NCBI GenBank assembly: GCA_016705235.1
Contig: JADIYP010000001.1
Location: 1,302,001 to 1,366,000 of the forward strand
Source: Candidatus Leptovillus affinis
GTDB taxonomy: Bacteria; Chloroflexota; Anaerolineae; Promineifilales; Promineifilaceae
Direction of reading: 5' to 3'
Length of the DNA stretch: 64,000 nt
Shown: in pieces, positions 31,980 through 41,690 of the stretch
How the letters are laid out: each line of letters begins with the position of its first letter
How positions within the stretch are numbered: position 1 is the first letter of the stretch
Notes under the pieces: model-generated
Databases searched by the model: none
Seen by the model: only the letters and a program-made list of their open reading frames with translations
Told to the model about the DNA's origin: nothing
Position numbers and translations under genes: made by a program

Positions 31980-33428
31980 TTAGCGTTGGCCGCGCAGTTT
32001 GCCACGGGCGATGGGATCCTGGCGCGGCGTGGTGATGTGGAGAAAGCCGTCGGTGTCCAGGTAGCCCAGATCGCCGGTGAACAGCCAGCCGGCACGGCCG
32101 TCTGGCCCGGTGTGCAGCACTTCGGCGGTTGTTTTCGACTGCTGCCAATACCCGGCCATCACCTGTGGCCCGCGCACGACAACTTCGCCGATTTCGCCTG
32201 TGTCGAGCGCATCGGTGCCAAATGAGGTGTCGGTGATTTGGACGTCTGTGTCTGGCAGGGGCAGGCCAACGGCCGTTGGCCGGATGGTGTGCCAGGGGTC
32301 CATGGCTACCAGCCCGCCTGTTTCTGAGAGACCGTAGGCATTGAATAGACGGCCGTTGGTGGCCGCCTGAAACCTTTTTCGCAGCGCCGAGGGCAGGGCT
32401 GTTTTGCTGCTGAGGGCTATCTTGATGGACGAAAGATTGCGTTTGTCCTGTTCGTTTTGTTGCAGCAGGGCGTCGAACAGCCTGGGCACGCCGGGTACAA
32501 AGGTGACGTGAAATTGGGCCAGGGCGCTCAGACTGTGGGCAATTTCTCTGGGATTGGGAATGAGGACGAGGGTAGCGGCGTGGGCGATGCCGGCATTGAG
32601 AACGGCCGTCAGCCCATAGGCGTCATAAAACGGGATGGCGGCCAGAGTGGTTTCTTGGCCGGACGCCAGGGGCAGCCAATGGTTTAGCATGGTGGCGCTG
32701 CACACCAGATTGCGGTGCGTGAGGGTGACGCCGGGCTGGCTGCGGGCGCTGCTGTAACGGCCGTGCTGTGGATAAAGGATAACGGCCGTGTCCGGCGGCG
32801 TCACCTCAATCAATTTCAGCCGGGCTGTTTTTTCGCGCAGCAAGTGCTTAAACGACAGCGTGGAGGAGCCGCTGGCTCCCTTTAACCGGCGCACGTGCGG
32901 CTGATTACCAGAAAGGCTGGTCGAAAAAACGGCCGTCCAGGGCAAAAAATCAGACGCCCGGCTGATGATGACTCGCTGGAGACTGGTTTTGCTGCGCACA
33001 GCCTGCACCGTTTCATACAGGCCGCGCGAAATGATCAGGGTTTCGCTGCCCGAATCGGTCAGAATATAGCTCAACGTGTCGGGTTTAATCGTAGGGCTGA
33101 TGCAAACAACAATGCCGCCAATCCGCCAGGTGGCGTAGGCGGCGATGATAAACTGGGGGCTGTTGGGCAAGGCAATGGTTACATGGTCCCCTTTCTTGAC
33201 GCCGGTTTGCTGCAATCCGGCGGCAAAATGGTTGACGGCCTTGTTCAACTGGGCATATGTCAGACGGGCGGCCGCCAGACGGCCGTTCGCTGGCGCGCTG
33301 TAAATCGTGGCGGTTCGTTTGGGAAACTTGTGGGCGGCGTGGAGTAAAAAATGGTCCAGCGGCAAGACCGGATAACTCAGGGACTCAGGAACCCGTGAAT
33401 CGTAATTTTGTAACCAGGCTTTGTCCAT
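31980..33428 (-). CDS. degenerate, C-terminally truncated acyl-CoA ligase-like protein (ANL family)
   Basis: 482 residues of AMP-binding fold. It starts AWLQNYDSRVPESLSYPVLP, resembling the N-terminus of the ligase at 49766. Kept features are IALPNSPQFIIAAYATWRIG, FNAYGLSETGGLVAMD, IGEVVVRGPQVMAGYWQ and WLFTGDLGYLDTDGFLHI. Two parts are abnormal. The phosphate-binding loop YxSGTTGxPKG is replaced by LYPQHGRYSSARSQPGVTLT. The protein also stops soon after the hinge, lacking the roughly 100-residue mobile domain with the catalytic Lys. It is unlikely to form acyl-CoA. It may be a decaying paralogue, or a binding protein. Confidence 0.85.
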   Translation of the reverse strand: MDKAWLQNYDSRVPESLSYPVLPLDHFLLHAAHKFPKRTATIYSAPANGRLAAARLTYAQLNKAVNHFAAGLQQTGVKKGDHVTIALPNSPQFIIAAYATWRIGGIVVCISPTIKPDTLSYILTDSGSETLIISRGLYETVQAVRSKTSLQRVIISRASDFLPWTAVFSTSLSGNQPHVRRLKGASGSSTLSFKHLLREKTARLKLIEVTPPDTAVILYPQHGRYSSARSQPGVTLTHRNLVCSATMLNHWLPLASGQETTLAAIPFYDAYGLTAVLNAGIAHAATLVLIPNPREIAHSLSALAQFHVTFVPGVPRLFDALLQQNEQDKRNLSSIKIALSSKTALPSALRKRFQAATNGRLFNAYGLSETGGLVAMDPWHTIRPTAVGLPLPDTDVQITDTSFGTDALDTGEIGEVVVRGPQVMAGYWQQSKTTAEVLHTGPDGRAGWLFTGDLGYLDTDGFLHITTPRQDPIARGKLRGQR

Positions 33429-33510
33429 TTGCGTGCTCCTTCAAGGGGCATCGTCTAAAAATGGGGCGTCCTTGGGGTTTTGTAGCGTTAGTATGCGACG
33501 TGTAAAAAAG

Positions 33511-34335
33511 TTACGGAACCATTTGCATCTGGCGCAGCAGCCAATCGCCGCCCCACTGGTACATAAAAACAAGGAATCCACAGCAGCAGCACATCAAGAT
33601 CAGCAGCACGATGGCCAGAATGCTCACGATCCGTTTGCTGGAGCTGCCGCCGGTTTGCGGCTGGGGAGCCACGGGTTCGGCGGCCGGGATGACGCGCGGC
33701 GTGGCTTTGGGCATGGGCGGCGGATCAGCCTTTGGCAGATCGGCCAGGTCGGGCAGCGCGGAGGCAACGTCTGCGGGCGGTTCAGGTTGGGGAGCGAGAG
33801 GTTCTACCGGTTCGATCTGGTCTACCGGTTCGGCCGGTTCTTCAAATGGCGGCAGCATGGGGTCGGTGAATGCGGTGATGAGAGGTTCGGTGTCGGGCAC
33901 GGCCGTTACGGCCGCCGCACTTTCCCCAGCATCCCCAACAGTTTCTACCGGTTCTGCCGGTTCTTCAAGCATGGTGGCGGCCGGTTCTGCGGCCGGTTCA
34001 GCGGCCATGTCGGCTTCGGCTTCGTCGGGCATTTCCTGGTAGGCAATCACCACGCTGCTGCCCAACTGAATTTCCTGGTCAGGTTCCAGCAAGATGGGAC
34101 CGGCGCTGATATTGCGCCCATCGACAAATGTGCCGTTGGTGCTGCCCAGGTCTTGCAGGCGGTAGCCGTCCGGGGTTTCTACCAGACGAGCGTGCAGGCG
34201 CGAAACTTCTGCGTCATCGATCACCACATCGGCGACTGGATCGCGCCCCAGCGTGAGGGTGGGCGCGACGAGAAGGATGGTTTGACCCGCATGGGGTCCT
34301 TTGCGGATGACGAGTTGGTACGCTTTTTCTAACAC
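33511..34335 (-). CDS. FHA domain protein with C-terminal membrane anchor
   Basis: 274 residues. The FHA domain covers about residues 5-100: LTLGRDPVADVVIDDAEVSR, LHARLV, LQDLGSTNGTFVDG, with the Arg, Ser, His and Asn that bind phosphothreonine. An acidic, Pro/Ala/Glu-rich linker (repeats of EEPAEPVE) runs to about 235. One helix follows (IVSILAIVLLILMCCCCGFLVFMY). The FHA domain is cytoplasmic if the anchor is type II at the C-terminus. The start is a GTG; GGAGG is eight bases upstream, and the spacer is the octamer ACGGCCGT, whose last two bases form the start codon. No Ser/Thr kinase gene is in the window. Confidence 0.9.
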   Translation of the reverse strand: MLEKAYQLVIRKGPHAGQTILLVAPTLTLGRDPVADVVIDDAEVSRLHARLVETPDGYRLQDLGSTNGTFVDGRNISAGPILLEPDQEIQLGSSVVIAYQEMPDEAEADMAAEPAAEPAATMLEEPAEPVETVGDAGESAAAVTAVPDTEPLITAFTDPMLPPFEEPAEPVDQIEPVEPLAPQPEPPADVASALPDLADLPKADPPPMPKATPRVIPAAEPVAPQPQTGGSSSKRIVSILAIVLLILMCCCCGFLVFMYQWGGDWLLRQMQMVP

Positions 34336-34430
34336 GGCCGTTTCCTCCCATATATCGTCGGCGCTGCGCCAACATAGGACAGGTGATATGTAAACATTTT
34401 ACCCGAAGTAGAGGCCGGTGGCGAGACTTA

Positions 34431-36038
34431 CTAGGCGATGTTGGCTTTTTTGCGGCGGCGCAGCAGGCCAGGCAAGGATTTGGCGATCTTGATGTCCAGC
34501 ACAAAGACCATCACCGTGTAACCGGCGACCCCGGCCAAACCGCCCAGCAAAACGACGATTACCCGATTGAGCAGCGAGTCCAGAGGGAAGATAGGCAGCA
34601 GCAGGGCCATCACGCCCAGCGCAGTCAGGCCGGTGACCAGGGCCGCGCCAAACGATTTGACGGCCGAGGTGGCGATGCCGTAGCCGCGCAGGCCGTTGAG
34701 CGACCGGTTGAGCAGCCAGGACATGATCAGTGTGTGGACGATGTGTTTGACGGCATCGGCGACCATGAGGCTGTATAAACCGAGAGGGCCGATGAGCAGA
34801 ACGGCCGTGGCCAGATACACCACAATCGCCACCACGCCCACCAGCGCCGGGCGCAGCGTATCTTTGCGGGCGTAAGAGGCAAAAACCAGCATCTGATCAA
34901 TCGCCGCGAAGGGCAAGCCCAGCAAATAAAAACGCAGCACCTGCGCCGTGATCAGCGTGTCGGCGGCGGAAAATTCGCCGCGCTCGAACAGCAGCGCCAC
35001 GATGGGCAGCGCCAGGGCAAATAATCCGGCCGTCGCCGGCAAAATCAGGGTGATCACCAACCGTAAACCATCGGAAAGGGTGTGTTTGAAATCGTCCAGG
35101 CTGTTTTCGGCCTGACGCGAGAGCGTGGGCAAAATGGCCACCGACAGCGCTGTGACGACCAATCCCAGCGGGAATTGGTAGAGCGTGGTGGCGAAGCGCA
35201 TAAAAGCCACGCTGTCGTCGCCGGTGCGGGTAGCCAGATTGTAGCTGAGGGCGACGGAAAGCTGGGTGATGACCAGCCCGGCGACGATGGGCGCGTATAG
35301 TTTGAGAATGCGGCGGATGGCCGGATGGCGCAAATTGAACTGCCAGCGCAGGCGGGCGTCGCGCATGGCGGGCAGTTGCAGCACAATTTGCAGGAAGGAA
35401 CCGGCCAGCAGCCCCCAGACCAGGCTTTCGATATGATCGGGGCGCAGCAGGGCGGCGATGACGATGGCCCCATTCAGCACCGCGCCGATGAAGGCGGGAA
35501 TGGCGAAACGCTTGAGGGCGTAGAGCGCGCCGGTGAGAATGCTGGCGATGCTCATGAACAGCACGGCCGGGGCGGCGAGGCGCATGAGGTGGATGGAAAC
35601 GGCCGTAAGCGCCGGGTCGGTAAAGTTGCGCGCGCCAATCAACCAGGCGATTTGCGGCGTGAAGATTTCGACGATGCCCACGACTACCAGCAGCAGCACT
35701 GTGGCCGCGCTGAGAACCATACTCAACACGCTCCACAGCTCTTCGCGCCGCTCTTTGGGCGCGTAGTCGGAGAACACTGGCACCAACGACGAATTTACCA
35801 TGCCGCCAATGATCAAATCAAACAGGCTGATGGGAATGTAGGCGGCGATTTCGTAGGCTGCCAGCAGGCCAGACGCGCCGAACAGGCTGGCTTTCACGGT
35901 TTCACGGGCCAGCCCCAGGATGCGGCTGACGACGTTGCCGGCGGCCAGGATGGCGGCAGCCTTTACCACGCCCCCATCTTCACGGAGGGAATTGGGGAGA
36001 GGCGGTTCGTCGGGTGTGATGTCGGTGGTGTCTAGCAA
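34431..36038 (-). CDS. murJ: lipid II flippase MurJ (first copy)
   Basis: 535 residues, 13-14 helices, MviN/MurJ family of the MOP superfamily, which flips lipid-linked peptidoglycan precursor across the membrane. VVKAAAILAAGNVVSRILGL and ARETVKASLFGASGLLAAYE match the first helices with the conserved Arg residues. FPLGLVVTALSVAILPTLSRQ is the MurJ signature region. It precedes the FHA gene by 95 bases. A second, similar gene lies at 43842, so one of the two may serve another lipid-linked glycan, such as the product of the GT cluster. It starts beside the divergent histidine kinase region. Confidence 0.92.
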   Translation of the reverse strand: MLDTTDITPDEPPLPNSLREDGGVVKAAAILAAGNVVSRILGLARETVKASLFGASGLLAAYEIAAYIPISLFDLIIGGMVNSSLVPVFSDYAPKERREELWSVLSMVLSAATVLLLVVVGIVEIFTPQIAWLIGARNFTDPALTAVSIHLMRLAAPAVLFMSIASILTGALYALKRFAIPAFIGAVLNGAIVIAALLRPDHIESLVWGLLAGSFLQIVLQLPAMRDARLRWQFNLRHPAIRRILKLYAPIVAGLVITQLSVALSYNLATRTGDDSVAFMRFATTLYQFPLGLVVTALSVAILPTLSRQAENSLDDFKHTLSDGLRLVITLILPATAGLFALALPIVALLFERGEFSAADTLITAQVLRFYLLGLPFAAIDQMLVFASYARKDTLRPALVGVVAIVVYLATAVLLIGPLGLYSLMVADAVKHIVHTLIMSWLLNRSLNGLRGYGIATSAVKSFGAALVTGLTALGVMALLLPIFPLDSLLNRVIVVLLGGLAGVAGYTVMVFVLDIKIAKSLPGLLRRRKKANIA

Positions 36039-36458
36039 AAGGTTGCTCTGAGAAAAGGTTGTAAGATTGACGGCCGTAGAGTGACGGCGATCGGGTAGTT
36101 GGGGGGCATTCTAACCGATGGATGGAAGGGGGGCAATAAGTGGCAGGCTACGGGATACGGCCGTTTGCCCTATTTAGGCGCAGTGGACCAATCCCGACAG
36201 GGCAAAATTTTACCCAAATGGAGGCCGGGCGGGTTGGGAATCAGCCAGGCGCAAATCAGTTTCCGGGCACATGAGCGAGCCAGTATGTGTTATACTTTTT
36301 ATCCTGTAATGACAGCAACGACGGGTTAAGACGTTGTGGTCATGATCCCGAAATCTACCGGTTCAACAAAATGGCGCAAACCATAGCCTGACAGACAAAC
36401 CGCAGGTTTAACGCCGATCTCAATTGCGAATTCTTGCTCTCCTATCTGGACCGTTGAT
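36039..36458. promoter_or_regulatory. divergent intergenic region between murJ and the histidine kinase
   Basis: 420 bases without a gene. Two ACGGCCGT octamers lie near 36070 and 36160. An extended -10 element, TGTTATACT at 36288-36296, faces the kinase gene and would give a leader of about 150 bases. No clear -35 box and no strong hairpin were seen. Confidence 0.35.
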
Positions 36459-39400
36459 ATGCCCAAAACAACCAAAAGCAAAAAACAACTTGCCGCCGAA
36501 AACGAAGCGCTGCGCCTGCGGCTGAAAGATGCTGAAGAGGCGCTTACGGCCGTCGACCATTCGTACCGGACCCTGGTGGAGAGTATGCGTGACGGAGCGC
36601 TGACTCTGACGGCTGAGGGCGTGATTTTGTACGCGAACGGCCGTTTCGCCGAAATGCTCAAAACACCCCTCCATGAACTCATTGGCTCCCCTATCGCTGC
36701 CTGGATGCCGCCAGACAGCCAAGAGATACTGGCCGTCATGCTGAACGGTGGAAACCCCAAACGGGGTGAAGAATTGTCGTTCGCTGCCCGCGATGAAACG
36801 ACGGTGCCGGTCTATCTGTCGATAGAACGCCTGGCTGTGGCGGACTCGCTCAATCACTTCTGCCTCGTCGCCACTGACCTGACCGAGCGCAAGCGCACAG
36901 AGCAAATCATGGCCGCGCGCCTGCGCCTGCTCCAATTTGCCGCCATGCACCCGCTGAAGGAATTGCTCCAATCAACATTGGATGAACTGGAGATATTGAC
37001 CGGCAGCCGGATCGGCTTTTATCATTTTTTGGACGCCGACCAGGAGACGTTATTGCTCCAGACATGGTCTACCCGTACCCTGCAAGAAATTTGCCAGGCA
37101 GAAGGCGACGGACTTCATTACAACATTTCCGAGGCTGGCGTATGGGTAGACTGCATTTGGGAGCGCCGGCCGATCATTCACAACGATTACGCTTCATTGC
37201 CACACCGTACAAGTCTGCCAGAGGGACACGCCGGGGTAACGCGCGAGTTGGTAGTGCCCGTATTTCGCGATGGCCGCATTGTTGCCATCCTGGGTGTGGG
37301 CAACAAACCGGAAAATTACACCCAACACGACGTTGAGAGCGTGTCCAGTCTCGCCGACCTGGTCTGGGATATCGCCGAGCTTAAGCAAGCAGAAGAAAAT
37401 CTGCGACAGAGCGAGGGCCTGTTGCGCCTCATAGCCGATAATCTGCCGGCGTATACGGCGTATGTCAGTGCGCCTGATTTGTGTTATCGCTTTGTCAATC
37501 GCCAATATGAAGATGCTCTTCAACGACCACGGGAGGAGATTGTTGGGCAGCCAGTCAGTAAGGTTTTAAGCCAGGCAAACTTTGAGTTTGCCTGGCCATA
37601 TATTGAGCGTGCGCTAAACGGCGAGGCATGTTCGTACGAAAACGTATTTTCTCTGGCAAATGGGCAACGCTGGCTTCAAGTCAACTATGTCCCAAACCTG
37701 GACCAGACCGGCAAAGTGAATGGACTTGTCCTTCTCAACTATGACATTACCGAGCGTAAACAGGCGGTTGAAGCGTTGACCGCCAGTCAGGAACTTTACC
37801 GCCTGCTGGCCGAAAATTCGACAGATGCCGTGACACTGATTGATGTGGCTGGCAATGTTGTGTATGCCTCCCCGTCTTCTACCCGGCGCCTGGGTTATGA
37901 CGAGAACGACTTGTTGCAACTTGATACGCCGGGTATCTTGGAATTTATCCACCCGGAAGATCGTGGCCGCATCGGCGCTGAGATCGTGCGTGGCCGGCAA
38001 TTGAAACTGCCCATTAGCCGTTATGAATATCGAATGAGAGCCAAAGACGGCACTTACATATGGGCCGAGGATATTTTGCGCCGGGAGTTTGATGAAAACG
38101 GTGAGTTTGTCAGAACGATTGTGAGTTCGCGGGATATTACCGAGCGCAAACAGGCGGAGGAAGCTTTGCGCCAAAGCGCGCGTCAGAACGCCACTATTTT
38201 GGCGACGGCTATGCATGGCTTTTGGCAGGTGGATCCGGATACGGCCAAAATTATAGAGGCTAATGAAGCCTATTGCCGTATGAGTGGTTACAGCCGTGAA
38301 GAATTACGCCAGATGACCATCGCGCAGCTTGAGGCTTTGGAACATACCGAGGATGTAGCTGGGCACATTGAACAAATCAAAAATGACACGGCTCTACATT
38401 TTGAAACTATGCACCGGCGCAAAGATGGCAGCACATTTCATGTGGAAATCAGCGCGCAATACCTGGCCGATATGGGGACTATTTTCGCCTTTTTACAAGA
38501 CATCAGCGAGCGCAAACAGCGAGAAGCAGAGCATGATCGATTTCAGGCGCAGCTGGCGCAGGCGCAGAAGATGGAAACGGTTGGCCGGCTGGCCGGTGGC
38601 ATTGCTCATGATTTTAACAATCTTTTGGCGGTGATGATGCTGCGCACCGAAATGGCGCTGCAAGCGACTGATCCGGCTACGCTGCTGCATCGGAATCTGA
38701 CTGAAATTTACACCACCGCACAGCATTCTGCGGAACTGGTGCGCAAGCTGCTAGGCTTTGCGCGCAAGCAGATGGTTTCTCCCAAGGTGTTAAATGTGAA
38801 TGCGGCAGTGGAAAGTACTCTGCCAATGCTCAAGAACTTGCTTAGCGAGGAGATTAAGCTGGTATGGCGCCCGGACAGGCAGGTATGGCCGGTCAAAATC
38901 GACCCGACGCAGATTGATCAGATCCTGGTGAACTTATGCGTCAACGCGCGTGATGCCATCCAGGGAGTGGGCATGTTCATGATCGGAACAGAGAATATCG
39001 CCTTGGCGGATTCCATTGTGGCGGCAAATGGATCTACCATGCCTCCGGGCGATTATGTGATGCTCACGGTAAGCGATACTGGGAGCGGTATCGAAAAAGA
39101 TTTACTGGCGCATATTTTTGAACCGTTTTTCACCACCAAAGAAATCGGCAAGGGCACCGGCCTGGGTCTGTCCGTGGTGGATGGTATTGTGCAGCAGAAT
39201 GGCGGGCAGGTGCAGGTATACAGCACGCCGAACCTGGGTACAACATTTAAGGTTTACTTGCCGCGTTTTGCCGATCCGGTGCAGGTGGCAGAAGAAGAAC
39301 GGCCGTCGCCGCCACCACTTCAGAGTAAAGGTGAGACCGTGTTGCTGGTGGAGGATGAAGCAGCGGTGCTGCAGATGGCGGCCGATGCTTTGCGCTATTT

Positions 39401-39704
39401 GGGTTATAAGGTGATCACGGCCGTTACGCCTGACGAGGCCATCTACCAGATGGAAAATTATGCCGGAACCATCGATCTGCTTATGACCGATATCATTCTG
39501 CCGGTGATGAACGGCCGTGAATTAGCCGAGCGTATCATAGCCATCCAGCCAGACATCAAAATTCTTTATGTGTCCGGCTATCCGGCCGATTTTATTGCCC
39601 ATCGCGGGGTGCTGGAAGGTGGGGTGCACTTTTTGCAGAAGCCGTTTTCGCTACAGAAGTTGGCGTCTAGCCTCAAAGAAGCGCTGGTAGGAACCCCATA
39701 CTAG
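36459..39704 (+). CDS. hybrid sensor histidine kinase: PAS-GAF-PAS-PAS-PAS-HisKA-HATPase-REC
   Basis: 1081 residues, no membrane helices, so a cytoplasmic sensor. A short coiled coil (1-30) is followed by PAS (about 33-145) and a GAF domain (150-310, TLDELEILTGSRIGFYHFLD). Then come PAS domains (about 315-435, 440-560, 570-690), each ending in D-I-T/S-E-R-K. HisKA has GRLAGGIAHDFNNLLAVMM with His717. HATPase has ILVNLCVNARDAI, VSDTGSGIE and GTGLGLSVV. The receiver domain has VLLVEDEAAV and LLMTDIILPVMNGRE, with Asp1011 as phosphoacceptor. No DNA-binding output, and no partner regulator adjacent. The octamer is present only in the first 200 and last 400 bases. Confidence 0.95.
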   Translation: MPKTTKSKKQLAAENEALRLRLKDAEEALTAVDHSYRTLVESMRDGALTLTAEGVILYANGRFAEMLKTPLHELIGSPIAAWMPPDSQEILAVMLNGGNPKRGEELSFAARDETTVPVYLSIERLAVADSLNHFCLVATDLTERKRTEQIMAARLRLLQFAAMHPLKELLQSTLDELEILTGSRIGFYHFLDADQETLLLQTWSTRTLQEICQAEGDGLHYNISEAGVWVDCIWERRPIIHNDYASLPHRTSLPEGHAGVTRELVVPVFRDGRIVAILGVGNKPENYTQHDVESVSSLADLVWDIAELKQAEENLRQSEGLLRLIADNLPAYTAYVSAPDLCYRFVNRQYEDALQRPREEIVGQPVSKVLSQANFEFAWPYIERALNGEACSYENVFSLANGQRWLQVNYVPNLDQTGKVNGLVLLNYDITERKQAVEALTASQELYRLLAENSTDAVTLIDVAGNVVYASPSSTRRLGYDENDLLQLDTPGILEFIHPEDRGRIGAEIVRGRQLKLPISRYEYRMRAKDGTYIWAEDILRREFDENGEFVRTIVSSRDITERKQAEEALRQSARQNATILATAMHGFWQVDPDTAKIIEANEAYCRMSGYSREELRQMTIAQLEALEHTEDVAGHIEQIKNDTALHFETMHRRKDGSTFHVEISAQYLADMGTIFAFLQDISERKQREAEHDRFQAQLAQAQKMETVGRLAGGIAHDFNNLLAVMMLRTEMALQATDPATLLHRNLTEIYTTAQHSAELVRKLLGFARKQMVSPKVLNVNAAVESTLPMLKNLLSEEIKLVWRPDRQVWPVKIDPTQIDQILVNLCVNARDAIQGVGMFMIGTENIALADSIVAANGSTMPPGDYVMLTVSDTGSGIEKDLLAHIFEPFFTTKEIGKGTGLGLSVVDGIVQQNGGQVQVYSTPNLGTTFKVYLPRFADPVQVAEEERPSPPPLQSKGETVLLVEDEAAVLQMAADALRYLGYKVITAVTPDEAIYQMENYAGTIDLLMTDIILPVMNGRELAERIIAIQPDIKILYVSGYPADFIAHRGVLEGGVHFLQKPFSLQKLASSLKEALVGTPY

Positions 39705-39711
39705 GTCTAAG

Positions 39712-41673
39712 TCAGGCCTCTTTAATCAGCCCGGAGCGGAAAGCGGACAGAAGGTCTTTCAGGTGGTTGATGCGCTGTTGGATGGCGTGTCCCTCATCGG
39801 TATCCTTTACGCGAATGCGAAGGCGATTGCGTTCCAGAATTTCTGTCTGCGTTTGCATGTCGATGCCTTCTTCGATGGCGAGCTGCTGCGATTCAAAGGG
39901 GTCGTGGGAGGCCAGGAGCAGGCCATAGGAATTAAAGATGAGCGTATAGCCGGCAATCCCGGTGATTTTGTGATAGGCCTTGGCCAGCCCGCCATCAATC
40001 ACCAGCAGTTTGCCGCCGGCTTTGATGGGGCTTTCTCCCCGGCGCACCTGTACCGGGACGTGGCCGTTGATGATATGGGCCGTGTCGGGGTTTAGGCCAA
40101 ATTCGCGCAGGATTTTAACGGCCGTTTCCTCCTTATCCCGCCAGGCAAAATAAGCGTTTTTCTCTTCTTTGTGCGTCGTTTCATCGGCAATAAAATAACG
40201 CTCGAAGGTCGCCATCTTGTTTTTGCCAAAAATTGGCGACTTGGCTCCGCTCCACAAATACCACATCACGTCCTGGCCATATCGCTTTTCGTCCGGGTCT
40301 GTGCTGAAATAACCTTGCCGCGCCAGCCGGTCCAGCCGGTCCATAAATGCCTTGCCGGCAAATTCTTGCCCGGCAATACGCGCCGACATAAAGGAGCCGT
40401 CATTTTCCATCGCAATGCAGCCATGATAGAGCAGATTGCCGTTGTAGATCAGGTACATGCTGCCCCGCGAAAAGAGAAAGCGCACATGCTGCTGCAACCT
40501 TTCGCTGATGGCGAATGATTGTTGCAGCCGGGTGACGGTATTGGCTTCTTCCGGGGTAAGCTGGTAAGGGTTGGCCGGGTCGATGGTGGGGAAGTGGGCG
40601 TCGAGGAGGGGATAGGAACGGCCGTTCACCGTCACGGTTCCCGCTTCATAATCGATCTTATCCAACAGGAGGCGGTCTTGCATTTCGTAATGCGGCCGTC
40701 GTTGGATAATCTGCGCCTCCAGCTTGAGCTGAATGATGGTGATGGCTTTGTGCATCTTGGCCATCACCTGGATTTCGTTTTGCGTAAATTGCTCATCGCT
40801 GCCAATTTTGGGCTGGAACCGCGCGCACGGATCATCGCCATACACATCCATGGCAAAGGTGGCCAGCGGCAGCAGGCTCAGCGCGTAGCCATGTTCCAAA
40901 GTCTCCATATTGGCGTAACGCAGCGCCGTGCGAATAACATTGGCGATGCACGCCGCGCTGCCCGCCGCCGCGCCCATCCACACAATGTCATGATTGCCCC
41001 ATTGGATGTCCAGGTCATGATAGGCCATCAATGTGTCCATGATAATGTGCGCCCCAGGGCCGCGATCATACACATCGCCAATGACATGCAGCCGGGCGAT
41101 GGCCAGCCGCTGAATTAATTCGGCCATTGCTTCGATGAAATCATTGGCCTGCCCAATAGCGATAATCGTTTCGATGATGCTGCGGTAATACGCCAGTTTG
41201 TTATCGCTGCCTTCTTGTTCGTGCAGCAGTTCCTCGATGATATTGCCGAAATCAGCCGGTAAGGCGGCGCGCACATCGGCGCGGGTATATTTGGAAGCCA
41301 GATTGCGGCACAGACGGATCAGGCGAAACAAAGTGATGCGATACCAGGCGTCCGGATTTTCGGTTTTGGGCAGCAAGTGGGCCAGCTTTTTCTCCGGGTA
41401 ATAGATCAATGTGGCCAGATCGCGTTTTTCTTTCTCGTCCATGTCGTAGACAAACAGCTCGTCGATGCGCCGTTTGATGGAGCCGGAACCGTTTTTAAGG
41501 ACGTGGAGAAAGGCTTCGTACTCCCCGTGGATGTCGGAAACGAAGTGTTCTGTGCCTTTGGGAAGCTGCAATTGGGCGCTGAGGTTGATGATTTCCGTGG
41601 AGGCGGCTTGAATGGTGGGGAATTGTTGGGCGAGCAGGGAAAGGTAGGCTAGTTTTTCGGCTGAGATGTCCAT
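39712..41673 (-). CDS. fbp: fructose-1,6-bisphosphatase class 3
   Basis: 653 residues, normal for the Firmicute-type class 3 enzyme that dephosphorylates fructose 1,6-bisphosphate in gluconeogenesis. FVSDIHGEYEAFLHVL and VIGDVYDRGPGAHIIMDTL, then WGNHDIVWMGAAAGS, form the calcineurin-like metallophosphatase metal site. INGHVPVQVRRGESPI and LLVIDGGLAKAYHKITGIAGY complete it. The ATG at 41673 gives the family N-terminus (MDISAEKLAYLSLLAQQFP); a frame open upstream belongs to the pdxH region. AGG is four bases before the ATG. Convergent with the kinase gene (7-base gap) and 17 bases after pdxH. Confidence 0.95.
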   Translation of the reverse strand: MDISAEKLAYLSLLAQQFPTIQAASTEIINLSAQLQLPKGTEHFVSDIHGEYEAFLHVLKNGSGSIKRRIDELFVYDMDEKEKRDLATLIYYPEKKLAHLLPKTENPDAWYRITLFRLIRLCRNLASKYTRADVRAALPADFGNIIEELLHEQEGSDNKLAYYRSIIETIIAIGQANDFIEAMAELIQRLAIARLHVIGDVYDRGPGAHIIMDTLMAYHDLDIQWGNHDIVWMGAAAGSAACIANVIRTALRYANMETLEHGYALSLLPLATFAMDVYGDDPCARFQPKIGSDEQFTQNEIQVMAKMHKAITIIQLKLEAQIIQRRPHYEMQDRLLLDKIDYEAGTVTVNGRSYPLLDAHFPTIDPANPYQLTPEEANTVTRLQQSFAISERLQQHVRFLFSRGSMYLIYNGNLLYHGCIAMENDGSFMSARIAGQEFAGKAFMDRLDRLARQGYFSTDPDEKRYGQDVMWYLWSGAKSPIFGKNKMATFERYFIADETTHKEEKNAYFAWRDKEETAVKILREFGLNPDTAHIINGHVPVQVRRGESPIKAGGKLLVIDGGLAKAYHKITGIAGYTLIFNSYGLLLASHDPFESQQLAIEEGIDMQTQTEILERNRLRIRVKDTDEGHAIQQRINHLKDLLSAFRSGLIKEA

Positions 41674-41690
41674 ATGACCTTTTGACGCGG

